The notes under the pieces were generated by a model that saw nothing but the letters and a program-made list of their open reading frames with translations, ran no database searches and was not told the DNA's origin. This document shows, in pieces, positions 41,729 to 51,316 of a DNA stretch of 64,000 bases. The first letter of the stretch is position 1; each line of letters begins with the position of its first letter. The stretch is taken from the NCBI GenBank assembly GCA_963665005.2, contig CAXXTQ010000001.1, positions 620,001 to 684,000 of the forward strand, in the 5' to 3' direction. Both the position numbers and the translations under genes were made by a program. The stretch comes from G963665005 sp963665005 (GTDB lineage: Bacteria > Bacillota > Clostridia > Christensenellales > SZUA-584).

Positions 41729-43924
41729 ATGTTTTGTACAAAATGCGGTACTCATATACCCGCTAATGCAAAATTTTGCATTAAATGCGGAGAAAAGGCG
41801 ATAATGACAGATAATTCAATCGCCGAACAACAGCTGCCTGTCAAATCTTCTGTATCAAAAGCTAAAAAATATATATGGTTCGGCTGCGGTGCTGTTTTTT
41901 TATTGGCGGTTGCCGCCCTTTTAATTTTCGTTGTATTTGCGGGCGGCGCACAAGGGCCGCTTTTAGGAAATACAATACAGACAAAATTTATAAATGATTG
42001 TTCCCAAGTCTTTGAAGAGGCGTTTTCAGATATGAGTACAGGCACGCTTGAGCGGATTATGACCGAACCGTTTGATGTGGAAATGGACATAAAATATGAA
42101 AGTAACGAAGCAAAAGAAGATATAAAATTAGAAATGGCCTATGATTTATATAATTTAGGCATAAAGCTCAATGCTGGATCGGATATATATAAAATGCTGC
42201 TAAGCGAAGATATGTTGTATATAGAACTGGCCGATAGAATACACGGCTTAAAATTCGAGTCAGATGAAGATTTACAAAAGCCGATGCCGCTTGAAGAAAG
42301 GCTGCTTGCGCTGTCAGGCTCTCTTTCGCAAGAGGAAGATTTCGACAATGCAAAACTGTTAGAATTGCTGATAAACAGCATTGAGGAAAGCTGTTTTGAA
42401 ACAAGCAGAACAAAAACAACATTGGAAATGGATAAAGACGACATTTGCGATATGCTGAATTCTTTTGATGATACCTTAAAAAAAGATGAGCAATTAAAAG
42501 ATACGCTGAATGATTTATTTGAACAAAAAACTGGAGATGATTTGGATATTTCCGGCTTTTTCGAAAGCGCGGAAAAGATGGATGAAATACACATGGTTTT
42601 TGATATAGAATATGAAAATTCAAAACCTGCAGGCTTGAAAGCATCTTTAGAAGATGAGAATGGCTCAAATATAATTTTTGAATTTGACTATAAAAAAGAC
42701 AAAAGAAAAATGGACTTCGAGTTATATATAGAATCTTACGACGATATTGAAACACAAGCAAAGATTTATTACGGTAAAAATGCAGACGGCTTTGATTATA
42801 AAGCCTTTTTGAGTTATCTTGGAGAAACGGTTGTTATAAAGGGAGAAGAGCAACAAAAAGAAAATGAGTTTGAAGGCGAAATCACAATAGAACAGTCGAG
42901 CAGACAAGAATTTGTTGTTATAGAATATGACGGAGAGATAAACTTTGGAATGCCGCATTATGATGTAAATAAAGACCGTCGCTTTATGATGGAGACAGAC
43001 AACGCGGATATTGCTGACGATTATGAAACGTTTATATTTAATCTGATTATGGGCGATTTTTACGATACCGATGAATCGGAGGATTATTTTAATGATGAGC
43101 CTGAAGAGTATGAAGAAATTGAATACGAAAAAATGAAAATCGGTATCGTTCTTCCTGAAAATGACGGATATTATGAACTTTTATTAAACGCACTTGAAGA
43201 AAAACTTACAGACGGCGGGTATGAGATATCTGCAATGTTCAGCCATAATGATTTGCAGCAAGAGCTTATTAGTATTGAAGATCTGATTATTATTGATGAG
43301 GCTGACGCTATTATATTAGAGCCTGCCGGAGATATCACCGCAAGCGTTATGATTGCGCAGGAATGCGGCGTAATGATGTTGTTGTTATCCGATTCGGAAA
43401 ACGAAACAAACAGCGCAGTTATACCTGATTTTAAAGAGCTGGGATTCACGGCGGGATTTTATGCGAACGGAGATATCTTTATAATAAACCGGGAAAAAGA
43501 AGAAACAGTTTCGCAGACAATAGAAAGTTCTTTTCTGGACGCTGTGGAAAACAAGGAAGAAGCGCAATTGCTGGGAATTGATTACAGCAATTGTGATAGC
43601 GGTAAAGCCGTGGATATAACTCAAAATATGTTGATGGCGTATCCCGGCATTAACAACGTCGCCTGCTTTGATCCGAATGTATCGGCAGAAGTTTTCAAAA
43701 CGCTGAATAACAACGGCTTTTGCGGCAATTTTATATGTTATGCAGATGAAGCTCAAATAGAAGAGATGAAGAGCAAAAAGGGTGGTATGCAAATAACATT
43801 TCTGTTTTTTACGGTTGATGATATAGCGCAGGAATGTGTCCGGCAGATGGAAAGCGTTTTATCAGGAATGAGCGAACCGTATATATCGTATCTGCCCGTA
43901 TCTGTTGACAGCAGTTTAGACTGA
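41729..43924 (+). CDS. Membrane-anchored zinc-ribbon protein with extracellular periplasmic-binding-like domain (copy 2)
   Basis: 731 residues from the ATG at 41729 (MFCTKCGTHIPANAKFCIKCG), with GGAG 8 nt upstream. It has the same plan as the preceding gene: four-Cys zinc ribbon, one membrane helix (IWFGCGAVFLLAVAALLIFV), a closely similar junction (GNTIQTKFIND against GNTLQTKFIND), an acidic middle region, an EEYEEIEYEK-type linker near 460, and a binding-protein-like end from about 467 (KIGIVLPENDGYYELLLNAL, IFIINREKEE, NVACFDPN). Copies match well at the N-terminus and moderately beyond, so the duplication is not recent. Repeated His/Asp ligands for sugars are not evident and the ligand is unknown. 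Confidence 0.7.
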   Translation: MFCTKCGTHIPANAKFCIKCGEKAIMTDNSIAEQQLPVKSSVSKAKKYIWFGCGAVFLLAVAALLIFVVFAGGAQGPLLGNTIQTKFINDCSQVFEEAFSDMSTGTLERIMTEPFDVEMDIKYESNEAKEDIKLEMAYDLYNLGIKLNAGSDIYKMLLSEDMLYIELADRIHGLKFESDEDLQKPMPLEERLLALSGSLSQEEDFDNAKLLELLINSIEESCFETSRTKTTLEMDKDDICDMLNSFDDTLKKDEQLKDTLNDLFEQKTGDDLDISGFFESAEKMDEIHMVFDIEYENSKPAGLKASLEDENGSNIIFEFDYKKDKRKMDFELYIESYDDIETQAKIYYGKNADGFDYKAFLSYLGETVVIKGEEQQKENEFEGEITIEQSSRQEFVVIEYDGEINFGMPHYDVNKDRRFMMETDNADIADDYETFIFNLIMGDFYDTDESEDYFNDEPEEYEEIEYEKMKIGIVLPENDGYYELLLNALEEKLTDGGYEISAMFSHNDLQQELISIEDLIIIDEADAIILEPAGDITASVMIAQECGVMMLLLSDSENETNSAVIPDFKELGFTAGFYANGDIFIINREKEETVSQTIESSFLDAVENKEEAQLLGIDYSNCDSGKAVDITQNMLMAYPGINNVACFDPNVSAEVFKTLNNNGFCGNFICYADEAQIEEMKSKKGGMQITFLFFTVDDIAQECVRQMESVLSGMSEPYISYLPVSVDSSLD

Positions 43925-43962
43925 CCAGGAAACAAGATAAATTGCATTAAGTAATTTTTTTT

Positions 43963-43992
43963 GAAGGCAAGAGTAATCCTGCCTTCGTTTTT
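43963..43992 (+). terminator. Terminator after the paralogue pair
   Basis: GAAGGCA (43963-43969), loop, TGCCTTC (43980-43986), then GTTTTTA. Confidence 0.8.
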
Positions 43993-44002
43993 ATCAAACA
44001 AG

Positions 44003-44031
44003 TTGAAAGACAGCCCGTATTGTTGTATACT
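44003..44031 (+). promoter_or_regulatory. pfkA promoter
   Basis: TTGAAA (44003-44008), 17-nt spacer, TATACT (44026-44031), about 60 nt upstream of the pfkA ATG. Confidence 0.65.
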
Positions 44032-44091
44032 ACACCAAGACAAATAAAGAAATAATTATTAAAAGATAAACGTTCATTATGGAGGAGTATA

Positions 44092-45150
44092 ATGGCAAAA
44101 CGTATAGGGATTCTTACAAGCGGAGGAGACTGCCCGGGGTTAAACGCGGCTATACGCGGTATATCAAAAGCATCTTATCAATTATTCGAAAATGTTGAGA
44201 TTGTCGGTATACTCGACGGTTTCGGCGGACTTATAAATGCGCATTACAGAACTATGGAAAAAGAAGAATTTTCGGGTATCTTAACGCTTGGCGGAACTAT
44301 ACTTCGGACTTCGAGGCAGAAAGGCCCGGCAGGCGGGCAGAATTCTGGAAAATATTTAGATACATTTAGAGCGATGGCAAAAAACTATGAAAAAATGGAG
44401 CTTGACTGCATAGTAACAATAGGCGGAAACGGTACGCACGCAGCGGCAGGCAAACTCTGCGAACAGGGGCTTAATGTCATCGGCCTTCCCAAAACGATAG
44501 ACAACGATATCTGGGGAACGGAAACGACGTTCGGATATCAGAGCGCCGTGGATATAGCCACCGACGTTTTAGACAGAGTGCACACGACTGCTGTTTCGCA
44601 TTCTAGAGTAATGATAATAGAGCTTATGGGCAACACGGCGGGATGGTTGACACTCAGCGCCGGGCTTGCGGGCGGCGCAGATGTTATACTTCTGCCCGAG
44701 ATACCGTACAGCATAGGTGCTGTTGCCGATGCTATAAACGACAGATACGAGAGCGGTAAACACTTTTCTATAATCGCGGTCGCCGAAGGCGCGAGAAGCA
44801 CTACAGACGATAAGGACCAAAGCCTTAAAGGAAAGCATTATTCCATAGGGTATAAACTGGCCGACGAGCTTACGCAGGTTATTGATATAGATACGCGCGT
44901 AGTTGTCCCCGGGCATTACCAGCGCGGTGGAGCGCCCTGCCCTTACGACAGGGTACTTGCGACGCAAATGGGCGTTTATGCGGCTAAACTTATCGACAAA
45001 GACAATTTCGGCAGAACAGTTGCAGTTAAAAACGGCAAGATAACGTCGAATTTGATAAGCGATGTTGCGGGGAAAACGAAAACGATACCACTTGATGCAG
45101 AGCTTTTAAAAGTAGGGCGTGATATAGGCATAAGCTTTGGCGAAGCGTAA
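44092..45150 (+). CDS. pfkA: 6-phosphofructokinase (group III/mixed-substrate type)
   Basis: 352 residues, with TGGAGGAG 6 nt upstream. It phosphorylates fructose 6-phosphate in glycolysis. The N-terminal loop ILTSGGDCPGLNAAIRG binds the phosphoryl donor. Donor-specificity positions are informative: GGNGT at 111-115 keeps the glycine of ATP enzymes, while PKTIDND at 133-139 has the lysine otherwise seen in PPi enzymes and group III PFKs. GGNGT in place of GGDGS also changes the Mg2+-contacting Asp to Asn. Substrate-binding ELMGNTAGWLTL and HYQRGGAPCPYDR are present. Whether it uses ATP, PPi or both must be measured. Confidence 0.88.
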   Translation: MAKRIGILTSGGDCPGLNAAIRGISKASYQLFENVEIVGILDGFGGLINAHYRTMEKEEFSGILTLGGTILRTSRQKGPAGGQNSGKYLDTFRAMAKNYEKMELDCIVTIGGNGTHAAAGKLCEQGLNVIGLPKTIDNDIWGTETTFGYQSAVDIATDVLDRVHTTAVSHSRVMIIELMGNTAGWLTLSAGLAGGADVILLPEIPYSIGAVADAINDRYESGKHFSIIAVAEGARSTTDDKDQSLKGKHYSIGYKLADELTQVIDIDTRVVVPGHYQRGGAPCPYDRVLATQMGVYAAKLIDKDNFGRTVAVKNGKITSNLISDVAGKTKTIPLDAELLKVGRDIGISFGEA

Positions 45151-45181
45151 AAAAGCGGATTAACATATAGGAGAAGATTAA

Positions 45182-46549
45182 ATGCAAACAGATTGTATAG
45201 CTATAGTGCTTGCGGCAGGCCAGGGTACTCGTATGAAATCGAAAAACCCCAAAGTCATACAGGCGGTTGCGGGCAAAGCGCTTACGCAATGGGTGACTGA
45301 CGCGGCAAGAGAGGCAACGGGAAGCGACCCTGTGCTCGTTGTAGGCGATCAGGCGCAGCAGGTAAGGGAATACTTTGGCGGCAGCGTAAAATACAGCGTA
45401 CAGACGCAGCAGCTTGGCTCCGGGCATGCCGTTATGGCGGCAAAAGAGTTTATCAAAGATGACGGGTATGTTCTCGTGATCGCGGGAGATATGCCGCTTA
45501 TTCGTGCGCAGACTTTAGCAGGCATTGCGCAAAAAGCAAAAGAAGAAAAACTCGGCGCATGCCTTTTATCGGCTATTGCGGACGACCCGGCCGGCTACGG
45601 CAGAATTTTGCACGATAATAACGGAGTGCGGCGCATCGTTGAGCACAAGGACGCGACAAAGCAAGAGCTTTTGATAAACGAAGTAAACGCTTCGGTATAC
45701 TGCTTCTCTGCGCCGTTATTAAGAGAAGCGCTCGAAAATTTAAAAAATGACAATGTACAAAAAGAGTATTATATAACCGACTGCGTTGAGTATATCGCAG
45801 GCAAAGGGCACAGCGTGCAGGCGGTAGTGTGTGATGAAGAAAACGAAGCATTGGGCGTAAACGACAGAGTGCATCTGGCGCTGGCAGGAAAATACCTGCG
45901 CCAAAGAATAAACGAACAGCTTATGCGCGACGGAGTTGAAATCATCGACCCCGAAAATACGTACATCGACAGCACTGTGAAAATAGGGCAGGACGCAGTA
46001 ATACACCCCGGCGTTACGCTTCAAGGCAATACTATAGTCAAAGACGACGCGATACTTTATCCGGGAAGCCGTATATCAAACAGCGTTATAGGAAGCGGTA
46101 CGGTAGTGCAAAACTCGGTCATTCTCGATTCAAGTGTGGGCGATAATTCTACCATAGGGCCGTACGCTTATCTGCGCCCGAACAGTAAAATAGGAAACGG
46201 CTGCAGAATAGGAGATTTTGTAGAAGTCAAGAACGCGATTATAAAAGACGGCGCAAAGGTTTCGCATTTGTCATATATAGGAGACGGAGATATAGGAGAA
46301 AAAAGCAACATAGGGTGCGGTGTAGTATTTGTAAACTATGACGGGCAGAAAAAGAGCCGAACGATTGTCGGCAAAAATGTTTTTGTTGGCTGTAACGCAA
46401 ATCTCGTAGCTCCGGTTACTATTGAAGACGGGGCGTATATTGCGGCGGGATCTACTGTTACAACAGATGTGCCGGGCGACGCGCTTGCCGTAGCACGCAG
46501 CAGACAGAGAAATATAGAAGGATGGGCAAAAAGAAGGAGAGGCGAATGA
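45182..46549 (+). CDS. glmU: Bifunctional GlmU: N-acetylglucosamine-1-phosphate uridyltransferase/glucosamine-1-phosphate acetyltransferase
   Basis: 455 residues. The N-terminal pyrophosphorylase domain has LAAGQGTRMKSKNPKV (the GxGTRM/K signature), GDMPLI and the Asp/Asn metal ligands. From about residue 250 the left-handed beta-helix acetyltransferase domain follows with hexapeptide repeats (VIHPGVTLQGNT, SYIGDGDIGEKSNIGCG) and the catalytic YDG segment NYDGQKK. It makes UDP-GlcNAc for peptidoglycan, feeding MurA. Its TGA overlaps the ATG of the next gene. Confidence 0.95.
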   Translation: MQTDCIAIVLAAGQGTRMKSKNPKVIQAVAGKALTQWVTDAAREATGSDPVLVVGDQAQQVREYFGGSVKYSVQTQQLGSGHAVMAAKEFIKDDGYVLVIAGDMPLIRAQTLAGIAQKAKEEKLGACLLSAIADDPAGYGRILHDNNGVRRIVEHKDATKQELLINEVNASVYCFSAPLLREALENLKNDNVQKEYYITDCVEYIAGKGHSVQAVVCDEENEALGVNDRVHLALAGKYLRQRINEQLMRDGVEIIDPENTYIDSTVKIGQDAVIHPGVTLQGNTIVKDDAILYPGSRISNSVIGSGTVVQNSVILDSSVGDNSTIGPYAYLRPNSKIGNGCRIGDFVEVKNAIIKDGAKVSHLSYIGDGDIGEKSNIGCGVVFVNYDGQKKSRTIVGKNVFVGCNANLVAPVTIEDGAYIAAGSTVTTDVPGDALAVARSRQRNIEGWAKRRRGE

Positions 46550-47256
46550 GGACAACTTTCTTTTTCGATCTTGACGGAACGCTTCTTCCCCTTCATATGG
46601 ATTTATTTCTAAAATTGTATTACGGCGGTATAAAAAAGAGCGGAATTTTTGATACTATAAGCGAAGAAAAAGGCAGTGAAATCTTTGAAAAAGCGATAAT
46701 CGCAATGCTGGGGAACGACGGCAGGGCGAGCAACCGCGAAGTGTTTTTTGAAACGGTAGAGAGCTTTTCGGGTGTCGGAGAAAAGACGCTTACGCCTATA
46801 ATGAACGCGTTCTATGAGAACGAGTTTATAAAGGCAAGGCAAAGCACAAGAACGAGCAAACGTGTGGGGCTTGTTATCAAAGAGCTTAAGAAAAAAGGCT
46901 ATAGGCTGGTGCTTGCTACGAACCCTCTTTTCCCGCGAATCGCGACAGACCAGAGAATAGAATGGGCGGGGCTGAGGCGCGAAGATTTTGAATATGTATC
47001 GTATTATGACAACTCAAGTTTCTGCAAACCTAATCCGGAATATTTTAAAGAGATACTAAACCATTTGTCTCTTCGCGCGGACGAATGTTATATTGTAGGC
47101 AACGACGTGCGCGATGATATGAGTGCAGTTGCGCTTGGATTTTCAGGATTTTTGGTTTTAGAACATATAATAGGGGATATAAAGAAGGTGCCCGAATGCG
47201 TGCAAGGAGATTATTCAGACCTGCTGGAATTCGCCGCAAGTCTGCCGCAAATCTAA
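46546..47256 (+). CDS. HAD-superfamily hydrolase
   Basis: 236 residues from the ATG at 46546, which overlaps the glmU stop (ATGA); AAGGAGAGG is just upstream. HAD motif I FFFDLDGTLLP holds the nucleophile Asp, motif II is VLATNPLFP, and motif III/IV is KPNPEYFKEIL then VGNDVRDDMSAV. The phosphatase substrate is unknown. Its place between glmU and pth is not a standard one. The last 61 nt overlap the start of pth in another frame. Confidence 0.82.
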   Translation: MRTTFFFDLDGTLLPLHMDLFLKLYYGGIKKSGIFDTISEEKGSEIFEKAIIAMLGNDGRASNREVFFETVESFSGVGEKTLTPIMNAFYENEFIKARQSTRTSKRVGLVIKELKKKGYRLVLATNPLFPRIATDQRIEWAGLRREDFEYVSYYDNSSFCKPNPEYFKEILNHLSLRADECYIVGNDVRDDMSAVALGFSGFLVLEHIIGDIKKVPECVQGDYSDLLEFAASLPQI

Positions 47257-47807
47257 AAAGCGAATATTATATCGTCGGGCTCGGCAACCCGGGCGGAAAG
47301 TATGCGCACACGAGGCATAACGCCGGTTTTGATGTCGTGTCTATTTTATCGCAGCGTCATAATATACCTGTTCGCATGCATGCGTATAAAGCAAAGATAG
47401 GAAAGGGTATTATAAAAGGTGTAAAGACTGCCCTTATAATGCCGCAGACTTATATGAATAACTCGGGCGAAAGCGTTAAAGAGATAACAAAGGCACTCGG
47501 TATATCCAAGGAAAAACTTATAGTGGTGTATGACGACATAGATTTGGATACGGGCGTTATACGCATAAAAGCAAACGGAAGCGCAGGCACGCACAAGGGT
47601 ATGAAATCTATAATATATTCTTTGCAGACAGACGATTTTGCCAGAGTAAGAGTGGGCATTGGCAAACCAAAAGGAGATATAATAGACCATGTTATAGGCG
47701 AGCATGACGATAAACAGGCTGCGTTTGATACGCTTTGCAGGGCGGCGGACGCTATAGAAACGATAATACAGCAGGGGATTTATGAGGCGCAAAACCGCTT
47801 CAATTAA
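47196..47807 (+). CDS. pth: Peptidyl-tRNA hydrolase
   Basis: 203 residues from the ATG at 47196, with AAGAAGG 6 nt upstream. The family core begins only at residue 24 (YYIVGLGNPGGKYAHTRHNA, containing the catalytic His and Asn), so there is a ~23-residue basic extension encoded within the overlap with the HAD gene. No other start codon lies between. MPQTYMNNSG and DDIDLDTGVIRIK are further Pth motifs. It releases tRNA from stalled peptidyl-tRNA. It is followed by mfd, as in most Firmicutes. Confidence 0.92.
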   Translation: MRARRLFRPAGIRRKSAANLKSEYYIVGLGNPGGKYAHTRHNAGFDVVSILSQRHNIPVRMHAYKAKIGKGIIKGVKTALIMPQTYMNNSGESVKEITKALGISKEKLIVVYDDIDLDTGVIRIKANGSAGTHKGMKSIIYSLQTDDFARVRVGIGKPKGDIIDHVIGEHDDKQAAFDTLCRAADAIETIIQQGIYEAQNRFN

Positions 47808-47824
47808 TATAAAGGCTTTAAGGT

Positions 47825-50800
47825 ATGCGCATAACTAAACACATAGCTATGCTGGAGGAATTCGCAAAGCTGGAAGAATTGATACGGGCAGGGAAGCTTC
47901 CTTGCTCGATTTTTGGCGTACCCGATAGTTTAAAGCCGCATTTCGCGGCCGCGCTTTCGGACACATTAGCGCGCCCTGTTATCATAGTCTGCTCCAGTCA
48001 GGAAAAGGCAGAATCTCTGGCAGAATCGGCTAACGGTGCGGTGTTTATTCCAAAGCGCCCGCTCGAGCTCAGGTCTTCGGTCGCGCGAAGCCGTGAGCAG
48101 ATGTTTGCGCGAATACAATCGATATCCAAAATCGTTTCGGGGCAGGCAAAAGTTGCTTTTATCTGTGAAGAGGCGCTTTGCGCAAGGCTTGTATCGCGGC
48201 AGGAGTTTCAGGACGCTCATATAATGATAAAAAAGGACGAAGTATATGACCCGCAGGAGCTCATGAAAAAACTTGTGCTTTCGGGATACGAAAGAGTAAA
48301 TGCAGTCGAAACGCAGGGGCAGGCGGCGCGGCGCGGAGAGATACTCGATGTGTTTTGTCCGGGCAATATCGCGCCTTACAGAATCGACTTTTTTGATGAT
48401 GTTATAGAGAGCATAAACGAATTTGACCCGGGGACGCAGAGGCGAAGCAAACACGAGAAAAAAAGAGTTGTGCTGAATCCTGCTATAGAGCTTGTGCCGG
48501 GGCAGGAGGCAGCAGAAAAGGGCGCGCAGTATTTTAAAAACGCAAAGCCGCAAAGCGCGGCGCTTGCGCAGAACTTTGAGCAGTACGCAAAGAATATATT
48601 GCAAGACAGATTTTTTGAGGATATGGAAAACTACGCATACGCTTTTTGCAGCTCAAGCCTGCTCGATTACCTTGCTGATGCTATCGTTATTTTCGACGAT
48701 CATAAGCGTGTTTTAGAAGCGCAAGAGCAAAGGAGGCAGGCGTTTGCCGATAAGCTTGGCATAATGGTTTCAAATAATGAGGCGGTTTCTGACCAGAAAA
48801 ATCTTTACCTCGAGATTTCAGATATCATAAAAAACGTTAAAGACATTCTGGATTATTGTGTTATAAGCAAATCTTCAGCGCTCGGCGCAAAGAACGAGGT
48901 AAGCGTACACGCTAAAAATGCTTTGTCATACAACAAAAAACTCGACATCTTAAAAGAAGATATAAAAGAGAGAATAGGCAACGGCTGGGCAGTTTACCTT
49001 ATGTGCGGCAGCTTAAAAAAGGCGAATGCGCTTGCGTCAGAGCTTTCGGAAAAAGGCTTCGGCGTGCCTTGTATAACCGACGGGCGCGATTTGCATACGG
49101 GCGAGGCGGCGGCTTACCCCGAACGGCTTATTTCGGGCTTTGAGCTTACCTATAAAAAGACGTACTTTCTCGGCGAACGTGAGATATTCGGATTCGCTAA
49201 AAAGCCAAAGAAAAGCTACGTTAAAAAGAGGCTTGATATATTTACCGATTTAAAATCGGGAGATATGATAGTGCACGACGTCCACGGCAAGGGAAGATTT
49301 TTAGGGCTGGTAAAAAGAGAAGTGCTGAATATAAGCAGGGATTACCTCGAGCTTGAATATCGCGGCGGAGATAAGCTTTTTATACCGACAGATCAGATAG
49401 ACAGAGTCCAGAAGTTTATGGGCGGAGAGGGCGGCAAGCTCTCGAAGCTAGGCGGAAAAGAATGGAGCAGGACAAAGGCAAGAGTAAAAAGCGCGGTAAA
49501 AGAGCTTGCGCAGGACCTTGTTTCTATATACAGTGAAAGAATGAACAAAAAAGGGTATCAATACGGACAGGATACTCTTTGGCAGAAGCAGTTTGAAGAT
49601 ACGTTTCCGTATGAGGAAACGAGCGGGCAGCTGCAGTGCATAAAAGAAATAAAAAAAGATATGCAGCGCGAAAAAGTTATGGACCGTCTGCTGCTTGGAG
49701 ATGTGGGTTACGGCAAGACGGAGGTGGCTATGCGTGCGTGCTTTAAAGCGGTGATGGAAGGGCGGCAGTGCGCTGTTTTAGTGCCGACAACACTACTTGC
49801 GCGGCAGCATTACCATTCTTTTTTGGAACGGTTCAGCGAGTTCGCAATAGAGATAAAAAGCTTGTCGAGGTTTGTCTCCGCAGCCGACACAAAAAGAATA
49901 ATACACGGTATTCGAGCGGGTACTGTAGATATTGTGATAGGAACGCACAGGCTTTTATCAAAAGATATTGTGTTTAAAGATTTGGGGCTTTTGGTTATAG
50001 ACGAAGAACAGCGTTTTGGTGTATCACACAAAGAGCGCATTAAAGATATAAAAAGAAGCGTTGACGTGCTTACTCTTTCGGCAACGCCCATTCCCCGTAC
50101 GCTTCAAATGTCGCTTACGGGCATCCGCGATATGAGTATGCTCGACACTCCGCCCGAAGAGCGAAAACCGCCCGAGAGTTATGTCATGGAGTATTCAGGG
50201 CAGCTTATACGCGACGCTATATTAAAAGAGATGGAACGCGGCGGACAGGTGTATTTTGTGTGCAGGCAGATAGGGCTTATGGACAAACTTGCGGGCGATT
50301 TAAGAAGATATGTACCCGAAGCAAGAGTTGCGGCAGCTCACGGGCGCCTCGGCGAAACACAAATGGAAAAAGTGATGGTAAACTTTTTGTCAGGCGAATA
50401 TGATGTGCTGCTTTGCACGACTATAATTGAATCGGGAATAGACATTCCAAACGTTAATACTGTAATAGTGTATGAGGCGGATAAATTCGGGCTTGCGCAG
50501 CTTTACCAGATAAAAGGCAGAGTCGGGCGGGCGACAAAAAGCTCTTATGCGTACCTTACCTACCTGCCGGGTATTCGCATGACTCCCGATGCAGAAAAAC
50601 GGCTTTCAACTATAGCCGAGTTTACAGAATTCGGCGCCGGTTTCAAGATAGCCATGAGAGATTTGGAGATTCGCGGAGCGGGAAACCTGCTTGGGCCCGA
50701 ACAGTCGGGTCAGATGGCCGCTGTAGGGTATGATATGTACTGCCGGCTTATGAGAGAAGCGGTCGGAGAGATAAGAGGAGAGCAGGCAAAAAGCGTTTTT

Positions 50801-51241
50801 GATGCGGCAGTTGAAATAAAAATAAACGCGCACGTTCCGGCGGCTTATATAGACGACGAAATACAGCGTATAGAAATATACAAAAAGATAGCAGCAGTAG
50901 ACGGTGTAAACAGCGCAAAGCAGGTAAAAGAAGAAATAGCCGACAGATACGGAAAACTTCCCAAGTCAGTAGAAAACCTTATTTTGATATCGATTATCAA
51001 AAGCTTTGCGGCGCAGGCGGAAATTGCTTCTGTTACAAGAAACGGCAGAGTTTTTATGCTTAAATACAGCGAGCAGAGCCATGTTGATATAAACCGGCTG
51101 CTGGCTGTTTTAGAGCGGTATGGCAAATCAGCACAGCTAAAGGCGGCAGCGCCTCCGTATATTATATTCCGTGCAGGCAAAAGCCCTGTCGATGAGCTGC
51201 TGGCGTTTCTAAAAGACATAAGCCGTTGCAAAACGGGCTAG
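47825..51241 (+). CDS. mfd: Transcription-repair coupling factor
   Basis: 1138 residues, typical. N-terminal UvrB-like region (~1-330, with EILDVFCPGNIAPYRIDFFDD), RNA polymerase interaction domain near 480-540 (GDMIVHDVHGKGRFLGLVK), then the RecG-like translocase: Walker A LGDVGYGKTEVAM near 618, DEEQRFGVSHKER near 728, LSATPIPRTLQMS, and the TRG motif region AHGRLGETQMEKVM and ESGIDIPNVNTVIV. A C-terminal UvrA-binding domain ends the protein. It removes stalled RNA polymerase and recruits UvrA. Confidence 0.96.
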   Translation: MRITKHIAMLEEFAKLEELIRAGKLPCSIFGVPDSLKPHFAAALSDTLARPVIIVCSSQEKAESLAESANGAVFIPKRPLELRSSVARSREQMFARIQSISKIVSGQAKVAFICEEALCARLVSRQEFQDAHIMIKKDEVYDPQELMKKLVLSGYERVNAVETQGQAARRGEILDVFCPGNIAPYRIDFFDDVIESINEFDPGTQRRSKHEKKRVVLNPAIELVPGQEAAEKGAQYFKNAKPQSAALAQNFEQYAKNILQDRFFEDMENYAYAFCSSSLLDYLADAIVIFDDHKRVLEAQEQRRQAFADKLGIMVSNNEAVSDQKNLYLEISDIIKNVKDILDYCVISKSSALGAKNEVSVHAKNALSYNKKLDILKEDIKERIGNGWAVYLMCGSLKKANALASELSEKGFGVPCITDGRDLHTGEAAAYPERLISGFELTYKKTYFLGEREIFGFAKKPKKSYVKKRLDIFTDLKSGDMIVHDVHGKGRFLGLVKREVLNISRDYLELEYRGGDKLFIPTDQIDRVQKFMGGEGGKLSKLGGKEWSRTKARVKSAVKELAQDLVSIYSERMNKKGYQYGQDTLWQKQFEDTFPYEETSGQLQCIKEIKKDMQREKVMDRLLLGDVGYGKTEVAMRACFKAVMEGRQCAVLVPTTLLARQHYHSFLERFSEFAIEIKSLSRFVSAADTKRIIHGIRAGTVDIVIGTHRLLSKDIVFKDLGLLVIDEEQRFGVSHKERIKDIKRSVDVLTLSATPIPRTLQMSLTGIRDMSMLDTPPEERKPPESYVMEYSGQLIRDAILKEMERGGQVYFVCRQIGLMDKLAGDLRRYVPEARVAAAHGRLGETQMEKVMVNFLSGEYDVLLCTTIIESGIDIPNVNTVIVYEADKFGLAQLYQIKGRVGRATKSSYAYLTYLPGIRMTPDAEKRLSTIAEFTEFGAGFKIAMRDLEIRGAGNLLGPEQSGQMAAVGYDMYCRLMREAVGEIRGEQAKSVFDAAVEIKINAHVPAAYIDDEIQRIEIYKKIAAVDGVNSAKQVKEEIADRYGKLPKSVENLILISIIKSFAAQAEIASVTRNGRVFMLKYSEQSHVDINRLLAVLERYGKSAQLKAAAPPYIIFRAGKSPVDELLAFLKDISRCKTG

Positions 51242-51316
51242 CTTAAAGTATAATTATATACCGATAAAAACAAGAGCCCTTTTATATAAGGGACGCAAAA
51301 AGGTAGGAAAATTTAT

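Noticed and set aside
45026..45427. Minus-strand frame across the pfkA-glmU junction
   Set aside because: Both plus-strand genes are intact with ribosome sites; the frame has no motifs.
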